Positions 32,687 to 42,094 are shown, numbered from the stretch's first letter. The stretch: 43,539 nucleotides of DNA from Verrucomicrobiota bacterium (GCA_021772675.1 JAJFLO010000303.1:1-43539); one strand, 5' to 3'. Notes: a model not told the origin generated them from the letters alone. A program made the numbers and translations.

Positions 32687-34966
32687 ATGAAACACAGCAA
32701 ATCAAATAGAAAACGTCGCAGAAGAAAAAAATACAAATCAATATCAGCCGCAATTGTAACGTTTGGTATTGGTATAATTATTACACTGCTTGTCACCTTT
32801 GAATTTCATCAGCTGGAAATAAGGGAAATATCAGAGAAATTTAGGCAACAATCAAAAAAAAGCATACGAGATACTGTCAATAAAATTGAATTGAATGCAC
32901 AGATTCTCACATCGATTGCTGCATTCTATTCTGCATCAAAATTCGTAGATCGAAATGAATTTTCGACCTTTGTAAAACCCGTACTAACAAAAAATCCGGA
33001 AATTTTGGCATTGGAATGGATCCCCAAAGTACGTCATGCTGAAATGGAAACCTACATTAACAATGCCCAAAAAGATGGATTCACCACGTTTAATATCAAA
33101 GAACGGAATGAATATGCAAAGCTCATTCCTGTATCGAAACGAGACGTTTATTATCCAGTTTATTATGTAGAACCTTATGCAGGTAACGAAGGTTCATTCG
33201 GATTTGATCTTGCTTCTGAATTAAATCGTAAAAACGCACTAGAGACCGCAGAAAAGTCAGGCAAAATGGTCTTGTCAGCTAGAATAAAATTACAGCAGCG
33301 TGATACCGACGGAATTTTGGCTTTTTATCCAGTATATGATTCAGATAATAATCTCAATGGATTTGCTCTTGGCGTATTTGTCTTGTCAGATTTAATTAGT
33401 ATAGGTATGGATCAACTGTCATCCGCAGGAATAATATTCCAAATTTCCGATACAACTGAGGCTGAAGCATATTCAAACATATATTTTCATGGTTCTACCA
33501 CTCCAAATGGAGAAACATCGTTTTTAGGTTTTCTTAAAGATTATTATGGAATCTATCAATGGCAATCATCGGTAAAATTGGGGAATCGTATATGGAAATT
33601 CGAATTCAAAACCACCTCAAAATTTTTAGAAGACATCTCATTTCCAGCATCAATTATCATTTTCCTTTTTGGATGTATTCTCTCTGTATTATTTTCAATC
33701 TTCGTTGGTATAATATTCGGAAATAAAGAATATTCAGCGTATTTGGTTGCGAAACGAACAGATGAATTATTACAAGCAACGAAATTGGCCGAAAATGCGA
33801 GTAAAACTAAAAGTGAATTCTTAGCGAATATGAGCCATGAATTGAGAACACCTCTAACTGCAATTATAGGATATTCAGAACTTTTAAAAGGGAAGACAGT
33901 CTCTGAAGAGGAAAAAAATGAATACGCAAATATTGTTAGAGAGAATGGCAATCATTTACTTACAATCATTAATGATATTCTCGATTTGTCAAAGTTAGAA
34001 GCTGGAAAACTAGAAATTGAAATGATTGAGTCTTCATTACGAGATATTGCAGATGATGTTATATCGTTGATGCAAATCAAAGCAAATGAGAAAAACATTG
34101 ATCTAAAACTCGAATTAGGTGAATCAGTTCCTTATACCATCGAAACAGACCCGGTACGATTAAGACAAATTCTAATGAACTTAATCAGTAATGCCTTAAA
34201 ATTTACCGAAACCGGTAGCGTGACCATGAAAATACTGTATGACAAAACATTTAATCCATCGCCACTCGTCTTTGAAATTATTGATACTGGGATTGGAATG
34301 ACAGATAAGCAGATCATGAAATTGTTTCAACCGTTTACACAGGCCGACGCATCAACAACTCGCCAGTTCGGTGGCACGGGATTAGGTTTGGTCATTTCAA
34401 ACCGGCTAGCAAAAAAATTGGGTGGAAGACTGAATGTGAAGAGTATAATTTATGAAGGAAGTACATTTACACTTTATATAAAACCAGGAAATCCAAATTT
34501 CAAGGCACCAAAAGAAGACATAAAAGAATTATCTTTAAACAGTAAACATGAAACCAAACATGATCTAAAATCAATTAAAAATACAAAAATTTTGCTCGTA
34601 GAAGATACCGAAATAAATAGAAGATTGATTCACAAGATTTTGACAAACAGCGGTTGTACCGTTGACGAAGCAATTGATGGACTTATTGCATTGGAAAAAA
34701 TAAAGAAAGCAACAAAGGACAATTCACCATACAAAATTATTTTCATGGATATGCAAATGCCAGTTATGGATGGTTATATAGCGACTAAAAAACTCCGCGA
34801 GAGAAATTATAAAGGAACCATTATTGCCTTAACAGCAAACGCGATGAAAAGTGATAGAGAAAAATGCATTGATGTCGGTTGTGATGATTATTTAACCAAA
34901 CCGATAAATAGGAAAGTACTCATCAAAACTATCCAAAAAAACGTTATTTTTGAATCTGCATTATAA
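32687..34966 (+). CDS. CHASE-domain hybrid sensor kinase: TM-CHASE-TM-HisKA-HATPase-REC
   Basis: A 759-aa membrane kinase. A very basic N-terminus (KSNRKRRRRKKYKS) precedes the first membrane segment (about 18-40). The extracytoplasmic CHASE domain (about 85-265) has EFSTFVKPVLTKNPEILALEWIPKV, YYPVYYVEPYAGNEGSFGFDL and GILAFYPVYD, typical of CHASE domains that bind small ligands. The second membrane segment is about 317-345. The kinase core has H384 in [37 protein letters not shown] and GGTGLGLVIS. The receiver has D688 in FMDMQMPVMDG and the conserved lysine in YLTKP. The upstream region is a truncated family A element. It is one of three membrane kinases within 12 kb. Ligand and partner regulator are unknown. 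Confidence 0.92.
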   Translation: MKHSKSNRKRRRRKKYKSISAAIVTFGIGIIITLLVTFEFHQLEIREISEKFRQQSKKSIRDTVNKIELNAQILTSIAAFYSASKFVDRNEFSTFVKPVLTKNPEILALEWIPKVRHAEMETYINNAQKDGFTTFNIKERNEYAKLIPVSKRDVYYPVYYVEPYAGNEGSFGFDLASELNRKNALETAEKSGKMVLSARIKLQQRDTDGILAFYPVYDSDNNLNGFALGVFVLSDLISIGMDQLSSAGIIFQISDTTEAEAYSNIYFHGSTTPNGETSFLGFLKDYYGIYQWQSSVKLGNRIWKFEFKTTSKFLEDISFPASIIIFLFGCILSVLFSIFVGIIFGNKEYSAYLVAKRTDELLQATKLAENASKTKSEFLANMSHELRTPLTAIIGYSELLKGKTVSEEEKNEYANIVRENGNHLLTIINDILDLSKLEAGKLEIEMIESSLRDIADDVISLMQIKANEKNIDLKLELGESVPYTIETDPVRLRQILMNLISNALKFTETGSVTMKILYDKTFNPSPLVFEIIDTGIGMTDKQIMKLFQPFTQADASTTRQFGGTGLGLVISNRLAKKLGGRLNVKSIIYEGSTFTLYIKPGNPNFKAPKEDIKELSLNSKHETKHDLKSIKNTKILLVEDTEINRRLIHKILTNSGCTVDEAIDGLIALEKIKKATKDNSPYKIIFMDMQMPVMDGYIATKKLRERNYKGTIIALTANAMKSDREKCIDVGCDDYLTKPINRKVLIKTIQKNVIFESAL

Positions 34967-36183
34967 CTAACGTTGTTCTTAATATCGAAAGAATAATTTG
35001 CATGAATCAATTATTTTAACAAACACCGACTTGTTTCTGCCCCCCCCCCCCTTCCTCATCATACTTTCTCCACATTTTTTATTCGTATTTTCAGTGGTAA
35101 GACCTCCCTGAAATTTCATCAATCAGGCTTACTGCCTACCTACAAACCAGACATACCTAACCCGAGTTTCCTCGATTGAGTTGTAAGTCATTGGTAATCA
35201 ACGACGATATTTTCAAGTAACTACAAAGTCGTTGATTTTTCCGGCGTCAAATAGAATAAGTCTTTGAAAATCACTGGAATTTTCTCAAACTGTCGAAAAA
35301 ACGCAAATGAATCACTACAAAACCTCGACAATTACAGTAAAATGCGATTTTCCAAAATTCAACACAAAAAATATCACTTATAGTAACTACATTTCGAATG
35401 GCAAAATTTTAAAAAAGTCATAACTTGTTTATATAAATAAATTAGTGGATTTTTGTTATTATGGAAAATTACCGATTTTGGGCATTTATTGGGAAATTTG
35501 GCACTCAACCGAGGAAAGTCGGGCTAATCATAACAAATCATTTCTATAGACCAGTGTCCTCAATCGACCAAATTTCGGACATTAGAATGGCCCAATAAAT
35601 GCGCCAACAACACTTCCATACGATACTGATTTATTTTGTAATCATGCAATAAAAAATTGGCGAATCACAAAGTTTACTCGGAAAGATTAAAGTAAACATC
35701 GATTTTACACTTAAAATTGTAAAAAAATGGCGATTTGTCTACCCTACTTCACAATTGCTGCGCAAGGCAAAATAACAATTGTAGTAGAACGTGACGTCTG
35801 AGAGTTTCAACTGTCTTGCCCGCAAAATCGGACAAAAAAATTAACTTGTTTATTTTCAATTAGTTACGAAACTAACCGTGCAAACTTTCGTTTACGATGG
35901 TTCGTTATTGCTTCCAGAGAGAATATGCATTTATCGATAACATATCCTGTCCTACAAAAGCCAATAGAATTCGTAATAAGTTCACCCTCCAAAGCCTGTC
36001 CGCGAATGATGAATTTGCACTCTTCAATTGTTCATAAAGCAGCTTTAACCTGCACAATGCTCAAGAAACACATTTTTCCTGAATTTACCAAAAATCACAT
36101 ATAATATAATAAGAACGTACGGAAAACGTTCTATCGGAATATCAAAACAATTAAATATTATCGAAAAATTGGAGTCATCCATA
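34967..36183. other. 1.2-kb gene-free region with poly-C tract
   Basis: No coding frame was supported on either strand. It contains a run of 12 C at 35040-35051, a 365-bp inverted-repeat element at 35160-35524, and a second inverted pair GGGCATTTATTGGG (about 35479) / CCCAATAAATGC (about 35589). The promoter of the TonB receptor must lie at the right end. No cobalamin riboswitch or Fur box was recognised. Confidence 0.5.
35160..35524. repeat. 365-bp inverted-repeat element F, TA flanks
   Basis: Ends ACCCGAGTTTCCTCGATTGA and the inverted CTCAACCGAGGAAAGTCGGG, with TA at 35158-35159 and 35525-35526. The tips resemble those of the 36-bp mini-hairpins (TA-GCCCG-N-TTTTCTC). The interior is AT-rich with no gene. 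Confidence 0.65.
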
Positions 36184-38166
36184 ATGATTAAGTCAATTAA
36201 ATGCCTACATCGGTTTCTATTACCGGCAATCATCGTCTGCATTTTGCAACAGACAATCTTGATTGCAAAACCGAACGCTGACGAATTAGACAAACCTAAA
36301 CACTCAGTCTTACTTCAATTTTCCTTAAACGAATTAATGGATATTGAAGTTGAAGTCACTTCAAAACGGCTTGAACCAATTCAAAACGCTCCTGGAGTTG
36401 TTACTGTAATTTCAAAAGAAGAAATAGAACTATTTGGTGCGCGAAACCTATTCGATGTATTAAATAAAATGCCAAATGTGTATGGCTCAGGATCATATTT
36501 ATTTCCAAATAGCGTTGTTTCAGTTCGAGGAGATCTTGATTCACATGTTGACAATAGAGTACTTATACTAATCAATGGTCGCCCATTACGTGATAGTAAT
36601 TTCGGTGGTCAAAATTTCTCAATTTATAGATCTTACCCTGTGACAATGATTGAACGAGTCGAGATGATTCGAGGTCCGGGTTCAGTACTATACGGCTCAA
36701 ACGCATTTACAGGAGTGATTAATATTATTACGAAAAATGGGAATAATGAACACAATCAATTTAAATTGAGCGGCGGAAGCCATGGCAATTACATTTTCGA
36801 ATCATCCATTAGAAAATCAACAGATAACTATGACTACATTGGTGTTGTTAATATTTCTGGCGAAGATGGTTGGGAATTTAATGCCACAGATTTTACCGGG
36901 TCAACTGACCATCAACGTCGTGGTTTTGAAAGCGGCACTGTAACTGCAAATTTCAAAATCGGGACCTTTGCCTTTGACTTTTTTGGCTCAAAAACAAAAA
37001 CTGATAACATTGGTATTCTGCCATTATGGAGCCTGCCAGGCCAAAAACTGAATTCTGAACGACTATTTGGAAATATGACACACAATCAAAAATTGAGCGA
37101 CAATTGGACATTATCGTCAAATGTAACTGTAAATTATATGGATACCTGGTGGGCGGCCGAAAGCATCGAACACAAATCGACAGATATCTTGGGTGAAATG
37201 ACAATAATGGGAAACGTCAGCGACAATCTTGATTTTCTCACAGGAGTTTCAATCGAACATCAAAGTGGTTCCACCTTAAACAATTCACCGGTTCCGAAGT
37301 ATAGAAGATTACCATTGCGTATTTATTCAGAAGCGGGATATAAACTGAATGACCAAATAAAATTAATTGGTGGACTGCAATGGAATAAACCAGAAGATGA
37401 TGATGGTGATATCTTAAATCGGTTAGGTCTAATCATAAACCTAAATCGATTCTGGTCATTGAAATTCTTGAGAGGAGAGGCATATCGCGCACCCAATCCT
37501 ACTGAGACAGATATCCTGGTTCGTAATGGCAATTTTACTATTCTATCAGGAAATTCTGCACTTGAACCTGAAAAAATAACTACTTATGATGCACAACTCT
37601 ACTATCAGGGCGAAAGTGCTCAATTTGGTCTCACGTATTTTGATAGTAAGCTGGAAAATCTAATCGTGCGTGTACCCACCGAAGGTAATGGTCAATCATT
37701 TAACAATGGAGGAAATTCAGATTTTTGGGGATTGGAGATTGAGGGAAAATATAATTTTCCTCATGGTTTATTCTCATCAAGTTCGGTGACCTATCAGGAT
37801 AGCAGAGATAGTTTTGGAACTCGTCCAAGTGTGGTACCTCATTTAATGATAAAATTTGGAATCGGTTATAAAAACAGGAAATTCTCTTTAGGGGTCTTTG
37901 ATACCTATATTTCTGATCCAGAACCGATCGCTGGAGCTCCGCAATTAAATTTGGCGCCTGATGGTTATCACTGGATTACAGTCAATTGCAAATATGATAT
38001 AACAGACTGGATTGGATTAAAGAAAGGAAATGCGAAATTCACTTTGCAAGTTACAAATTTATTAGATAAAGATGTAAATCACCCAGATTGGAATGGCAGG
38101 CTTATTAATTCGCTACCTCAAGATTCTGGAATAACGGTATATTCCGGATTTGAATTTAACTTTTAA
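36184..38166 (+). CDS. TonB-dependent outer-membrane receptor
   Basis: A 660-aa outer-membrane receptor from ATG 36184 (GGAG upstream; a TTG at 36169 is less likely). A signal peptide covers the first 30 or so residues. A TonB-box-like stretch DIEVEVTSKR precedes the plug domain (about 50-170): APGVVTVISKEEIELFGARNL, VSVRGDLDSHVDNRVLILINGRPL, IERVEMIRGPGSVLYGSNAFTGVINIIT. The 22-strand barrel follows and ends in the outer-membrane signature GFEFNF with C-terminal phenylalanine. Receptors of this BtuB/CirA type import siderophores, cobalamin or sugars; the ligand is not readable. The next genes encode a YfiR-like periplasmic protein and a CHASE8 kinase, and this order suggests a sensing role for the receptor as much as uptake. 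Confidence 0.93.
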   Translation: MIKSIKCLHRFLLPAIIVCILQQTILIAKPNADELDKPKHSVLLQFSLNELMDIEVEVTSKRLEPIQNAPGVVTVISKEEIELFGARNLFDVLNKMPNVYGSGSYLFPNSVVSVRGDLDSHVDNRVLILINGRPLRDSNFGGQNFSIYRSYPVTMIERVEMIRGPGSVLYGSNAFTGVINIITKNGNNEHNQFKLSGGSHGNYIFESSIRKSTDNYDYIGVVNISGEDGWEFNATDFTGSTDHQRRGFESGTVTANFKIGTFAFDFFGSKTKTDNIGILPLWSLPGQKLNSERLFGNMTHNQKLSDNWTLSSNVTVNYMDTWWAAESIEHKSTDILGEMTIMGNVSDNLDFLTGVSIEHQSGSTLNNSPVPKYRRLPLRIYSEAGYKLNDQIKLIGGLQWNKPEDDDGDILNRLGLIINLNRFWSLKFLRGEAYRAPNPTETDILVRNGNFTILSGNSALEPEKITTYDAQLYYQGESAQFGLTYFDSKLENLIVRVPTEGNGQSFNNGGNSDFWGLEIEGKYNFPHGLFSSSSVTYQDSRDSFGTRPSVVPHLMIKFGIGYKNRKFSLGVFDTYISDPEPIAGAPQLNLAPDGYHWITVNCKYDITDWIGLKKGNAKFTLQVTNLLDKDVNHPDWNGRLINSLPQDSGITVYSGFEFNF

Positions 38167-38428
38167 CTGCAATTCTTCGCAGAGAAACAATTAATCACTT
38201 ATATTCAGAGTAAAATCATGAACGAAAAGAATTCATCATATGCCAAAAAAGTACAACTTGGGTATAATATAAAATGAGAGGCTCTACCCAGGTCCTATTT
38301 GAATTGTTTAAGTCTGTTTCTGGAAAATATTAGTAACACTAAATGAACGTCTTAATTTGATGTATCACAATATTTCATACGAAATTGTCATAACCTTAAA
38401 AACATTACGACCCGTTATTCAAGGCAAA

Positions 38429-39064
38429 ATGGCATCTATTTGGAAAAGAAAGATTACCGGATTGTTGAACCAGGGGCACTCATTGACCAAAGTTGCATTA
38501 ATAACGACTTTTTTAATGGGCAACAGTATTCTGGCAGGCGATGAATTTTCCCAGTATGAAGAATATGAGGTCAAAGGTGTTTTTATTTATAATTTTTTAA
38601 ACTTTGTGACATTTTCTCATTCACTGGGAAATATCAGAGAGCAGCCAAAATCAAGTGGGCCCATAATTATCGTTATTGGAACCGATAACCCCAACATAAA
38701 ATTGTCCAAAGCCATCCGAGGCACAATGATAAAGGACAGAGCACTAAAAACCACATATTTTAACAAGCAAGATTTGCTTTATAAAGCATCATTAGATGAA
38801 TGTGATGTGCTATTTTTGTGCGATGATCAAATAAAACACGTTGAGGATATTGTTAAACGTTTAGGTAGCCGCAAGGTTTTAATCATTGGAGAGTCAAATA
38901 ATTTTTTAACTAAAGGCGGAATGATTAATTTTTTAATGGCAAAAAAGAAGATAAGATTTGAAATAAATCTTTATGAACTAAAAAAAGCAGGTTTTGACAT
39001 AAACCCACAATTACTTAAACTTGCAAGTAAGGTCATAACAAAACAGACAAAACTGACTGACTAA
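38429..39064 (+). CDS. YfiR-family (DUF4154) periplasmic protein
   Basis: A 211-aa protein from ATG 38429 (AAGG upstream), with an N-terminal signal segment (TKVALITTFLMGNSILAGD). The longer frame from 38357 puts an unlikely leader before the signal. The mature part fits YfiR: YEVKGVFIYNFLNFVTFS at the start, IIIVIGTDNP, DVLFLCDDQIKHVEDIVKRL, KVLIIGESNNFLTKGGMINFLMAKKKIRFEINL near the end. In Pseudomonas aeruginosa, YfiR holds the CHASE8-domain diguanylate cyclase YfiN inactive from the periplasm. The gene just downstream here encodes a CHASE8-type sensor kinase, so YfiR probably controls it. The TAA stop abuts element E2 and is not altered by it. Confidence 0.9.
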   Translation: MASIWKRKITGLLNQGHSLTKVALITTFLMGNSILAGDEFSQYEEYEVKGVFIYNFLNFVTFSHSLGNIREQPKSSGPIIIVIGTDNPNIKLSKAIRGTMIKDRALKTTYFNKQDLLYKASLDECDVLFLCDDQIKHVEDIVKRLGSRKVLIIGESNNFLTKGGMINFLMAKKKIRFEINLYELKKAGFDINPQLLKLASKVITKQTKLTD

Positions 39065-39065
39065 T

Positions 39066-39256
39066 ACCTGAATCCGTGAAGGTTTTCTTTGAATGAAGTT
39101 GCGAGGCAGTAAGTATTTAGCTGTAGTGACTACTGCAACTTCTTACTAACGAAGCAAATGCATTTAAAGAAAGCCTCCGCGAAGTGGCGACTTATTGCTA
39201 ATTTGTAAAATACCTAATAGTTATTTCGTCTTGAACCTACCGTCACGGATTCAGGT
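39066..39256. repeat. Family E palindromic element, copy E2
   Basis: 191 bp, ends ACCTGAATCCGTGA / TCACGGATTCAGGT, flanked by AAT (39063-39065, 39257-39259). Internal sequence inverted relative to E1. It separates the YfiR-like gene from the kinase it probably controls. Confidence 0.85.
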
Positions 39257-39351
39257 AATATTTAATTCTTTGGTATCACATACCGGTGGTAATTATCTGT
39301 AAATACAATGAGTGTATCAGTAAGGTGCACCAAATGAGGCGATAACGGACG

Positions 39352-41154
39352 TTGAAATTCTTGAAGATAAAACACAAAATAATGATGATAATCATGTCGA
39401 TCTCTGCGTTTGCTTTGATTATGACATGCATTTCTTTTATCATTTATGAACGGCAAAAGCTACGACAAAATCTATTAAGTGAAATCCAATTACTTGCTCA
39501 AATTATAGGAAGCAATTGTGAGGCAGCGTTGATGTTTAATGAACGCGTGGGTGTGGAAGAAATTCTTTCTGTTCTCGAAGCAGAGCCGTCGATCGAATTT
39601 GCCAGTGTTTTCGATAAAAATGACAAGGAATTTGCTACATATAAACGAAATAATACCCAACAAATGACATCTCCGATTATCGAAAACGGTCACTATAAAT
39701 TCACGAATAACACCCTGTTAGTAGTCAATGACATTTCGGTAAACGAAAAAGTCATAGGCAAAGTTTTTATCCAGGCCAATCTAAGCCAGCTTCACTCTCT
39801 TATTAAACGGGTGTGCATTAATGCCGTAATCGCTTTAATAGGCACAGTTTTTCTCTTATATCTCATATCTTCTAGACTTCAGCGCATTATCACAGAACCT
39901 ATTCTGGAACTGGCAAATACCGCAAAAAGAGTATCAACCCATAGAGATTATTCCTTAGAAGTAACGAATAAAAGCAATGATGAAATTGGATTTTTGATTA
40001 ATGCATTTAATGATATGCTTGCTCAAATAAGAAACCGACAAGCAGCATTGACAAGTAGTGAAGAAAAATATAGAACTTTATTCAATGCATCAGGCGAAGC
40101 TGTATTATTAGCTGAAGACCAAAAAATTATCGATTGCAATTTGAGTGCTTTGACGACCTTCGGTTGTATCGATCGCAGCGAACTGATTGGTAAAAATGTT
40201 AGTGCCATTTACCCGGAGAAACAACCTGATGGCTCAACGTCCCAGGAATTTATTAATAAACAAATTTCATTAACAATGAAGCGTGGAACCAGCAAATTTG
40301 TATGCATTCAAAGAAAAATATCAGGTGTCGAATTTTCAGGAGAAGTAAGCTTAACAAAAATGGAGGTGAATAATAGGATAATCAGGCAAGCCATCGTGCG
40401 TGATATTTCAGACAAAATTCGTGCTGATGAAGAATTAAAACAAGGGATGATTGCGGCTGAAAATGCAAATAATGCGAAGAGTGAATTCCTAGCAAATATG
40501 TCTCATGAATTACGTACCCCATTGCATGGGATACTTAGTTTTTCTTCATTCGGGTTGAAACATTATGATGCCGCATCGCCTGAAAAATTGCTTAAATATT
40601 TTCAAAGAATTGAAACATCTGGAAAAACTTTACTTGATTTACTTAACGATCTATTAGACCTCTCCAAGCTGGAAGCAAAAATGACGATGTTTGAATTTAG
40701 GCCCACAGCTATTAATAATTTGATAGTTTCAGTAATTGAGGAGTTTCATCTATTAGCCGAAGAACGTTCAATTTCAATTCGATTCGATGATTCAAATCAG
40801 TCGCCTAAGGTCCACATTGATCGTATGAAAATTTCTCAAGTAATTCGCAATTTGATTAGCAATGCATTGAAATTTTCTAATGACAATACTGAAATTTCAG
40901 TTATGACAAGAGCTGATAGGAATACGATATCAGTTTCGGTTCAGGATACGGGCATTGGTATACCAGACAACGAATTGGACGTAATATTTAACAAATTCAC
41001 CCAATCCACTAGAACCAACAGTGGAGCAGGAGGGACCGGATTGGGCCTTGCTATTTGTAAAGAAATCATAAATGGTCATGATGGCACTATCTTGGCCTCA
41101 AACACGCCTAAAGGTACTCTAATCACATTTAATTTACCGACTAACACAAGTTAA
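39352..41154 (+). CDS. CHASE8-HAMP-PAS sensor histidine kinase
   Basis: A 600-aa membrane kinase. Two membrane segments (about 10-30 and 146-170) enclose a periplasmic CHASE8-type domain: LLAQIIGSNCEAALMFNERVGVEEILSVLEAEPSIEFASVFDKN is the family's signature pattern. A HAMP domain (about 170-225), a PAS domain (about 228-345) and the kinase core follow, with H385 in [34 protein letters not shown] and GGTGLGLAIC. It has no receiver. YfiN/TpbB proteins share the CHASE8-HAMP front but end in GGDEF; here the output is a histidine kinase. The start is TTG 39352, giving a basic leader before the first membrane segment; ATG 39382 would cut into it. It follows the YfiR-like gene. Confidence 0.9.
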   Translation: MKFLKIKHKIMMIIMSISAFALIMTCISFIIYERQKLRQNLLSEIQLLAQIIGSNCEAALMFNERVGVEEILSVLEAEPSIEFASVFDKNDKEFATYKRNNTQQMTSPIIENGHYKFTNNTLLVVNDISVNEKVIGKVFIQANLSQLHSLIKRVCINAVIALIGTVFLLYLISSRLQRIITEPILELANTAKRVSTHRDYSLEVTNKSNDEIGFLINAFNDMLAQIRNRQAALTSSEEKYRTLFNASGEAVLLAEDQKIIDCNLSALTTFGCIDRSELIGKNVSAIYPEKQPDGSTSQEFINKQISLTMKRGTSKFVCIQRKISGVEFSGEVSLTKMEVNNRIIRQAIVRDISDKIRADEELKQGMIAAENANNAKSEFLANMSHELRTPLHGILSFSSFGLKHYDAASPEKLLKYFQRIETSGKTLLDLLNDLLDLSKLEAKMTMFEFRPTAINNLIVSVIEEFHLLAEERSISIRFDDSNQSPKVHIDRMKISQVIRNLISNALKFSNDNTEISVMTRADRNTISVSVQDTGIGIPDNELDVIFNKFTQSTRTNSGAGGTGLGLAICKEIINGHDGTILASNTPKGTLITFNLPTNTS

Positions 41155-41189
41155 ATTCTTTATGTGTATGAATACCCATGGACGTTCTA

Positions 41190-42092
41190 TCATTTTTTAT
41201 GGACTCTTTCAATTTTGTATCCTCGTTTCTCCAATTTCTTCAATATTCCGTTTTCTCCAATCATGTGCCCCACGCCGACCAGAACAAATTCTTTTGGGTC
41301 TGTTTTCAATAGTGATTCGATTTGTGGTAACCAATTATTATTTCTATCAACGATCATGCTTTGATATAATTTCGGATAATCGATTTTCATTGAATCGATG
41401 AATAATGTTTGAAGTGCAACAAGATCGCCTTTCTTCCAGGCAATAAGCATATCATTAATAAATTCTTTGACACCTTTCATATCTCTTATTGAATGGGATA
41501 CAAAGTCATTTTCATTACCTAATCCCATGGACACTAAAAACTCTATTTGTTCTTCAATTGATTCAAGTCCTATAATTTCTTTTTTGTCGGCGATGCCTCG
41601 CCTATAAAAATGCAAGTCTACGCCTTCAAGACTGACACCAAGTTTTTGTAGTTCCAACACAACGAGTGTCATGACGACCATTTGTGGCTTAAATTTTTCC
41701 AACACCACCAAAGGCATACCCGTTTCACTGCAAAAGTCATTAAGTTGTTGATATACCGTTGATGACAGGATTGACTTCAATTCTACACCATCTTCAAGCA
41801 TTGTTCTTGCCATCATCATCTGCTGAACTTCAGGATTTTTCATCCTCCCAAGATTCGTTTCAAACACCAATGTGGTTGCGTCATTATAGGCAATATCAAA
41901 TTCTTTTGGCAATGGATAATCGGACTTCCTGAGTACGTGACACGTCCCACCAATATAGAGAAATGACGCATCATTATAAACCTTCCAAACCGATGAATCC
42001 GCAAACAGCGAAAAACCTGAAAGGACTAATATGATGTTTAATAGATATCTTTTAATCATAGAACCAAAAATATCCGATATTTTGAAATTCAC
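41190..42092 (-). CDS. TraB/GumN family protein
   Basis: A 300-aa (289 from ATG 42059) secreted protein of the TraB/GumN family, an EreA/ChaN-like fold thought to be a metal-dependent hydrolase or peptidase. A signal peptide is visible in MIKRYLLNIILVLSGFSLFAD. The family motifs are IGGTCHVL (GxxH pair), TLVFETNLG, and the C-terminal FVLVGVGHMIGENGILKKLEKRGYKI with the second histidine. ATG 42059 gives the cleanest signal peptide and is my preferred start, although 42092 is possible. It is convergent with the CHASE8 kinase gene (35 bp apart). A 44-codon frame lies directly upstream. Substrate unknown. Confidence 0.9.
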   Translation of the reverse strand: MNFKISDIFGSMIKRYLLNIILVLSGFSLFADSSVWKVYNDASFLYIGGTCHVLRKSDYPLPKEFDIAYNDATTLVFETNLGRMKNPEVQQMMMARTMLEDGVELKSILSSTVYQQLNDFCSETGMPLVVLEKFKPQMVVMTLVVLELQKLGVSLEGVDLHFYRRGIADKKEIIGLESIEEQIEFLVSMGLGNENDFVSHSIRDMKGVKEFINDMLIAWKKGDLVALQTLFIDSMKIDYPKLYQSMIVDRNNNWLPQIESLLKTDPKEFVLVGVGHMIGENGILKKLEKRGYKIERVHKK

Positions 42093-42094
42093 AA

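Noticed and set aside
34967-36183. Cobalamin riboswitch or Fur-type operator before the TonB receptor
   Set aside because: No B12-box-like conserved block and no clear 19-bp Fur palindrome was seen.
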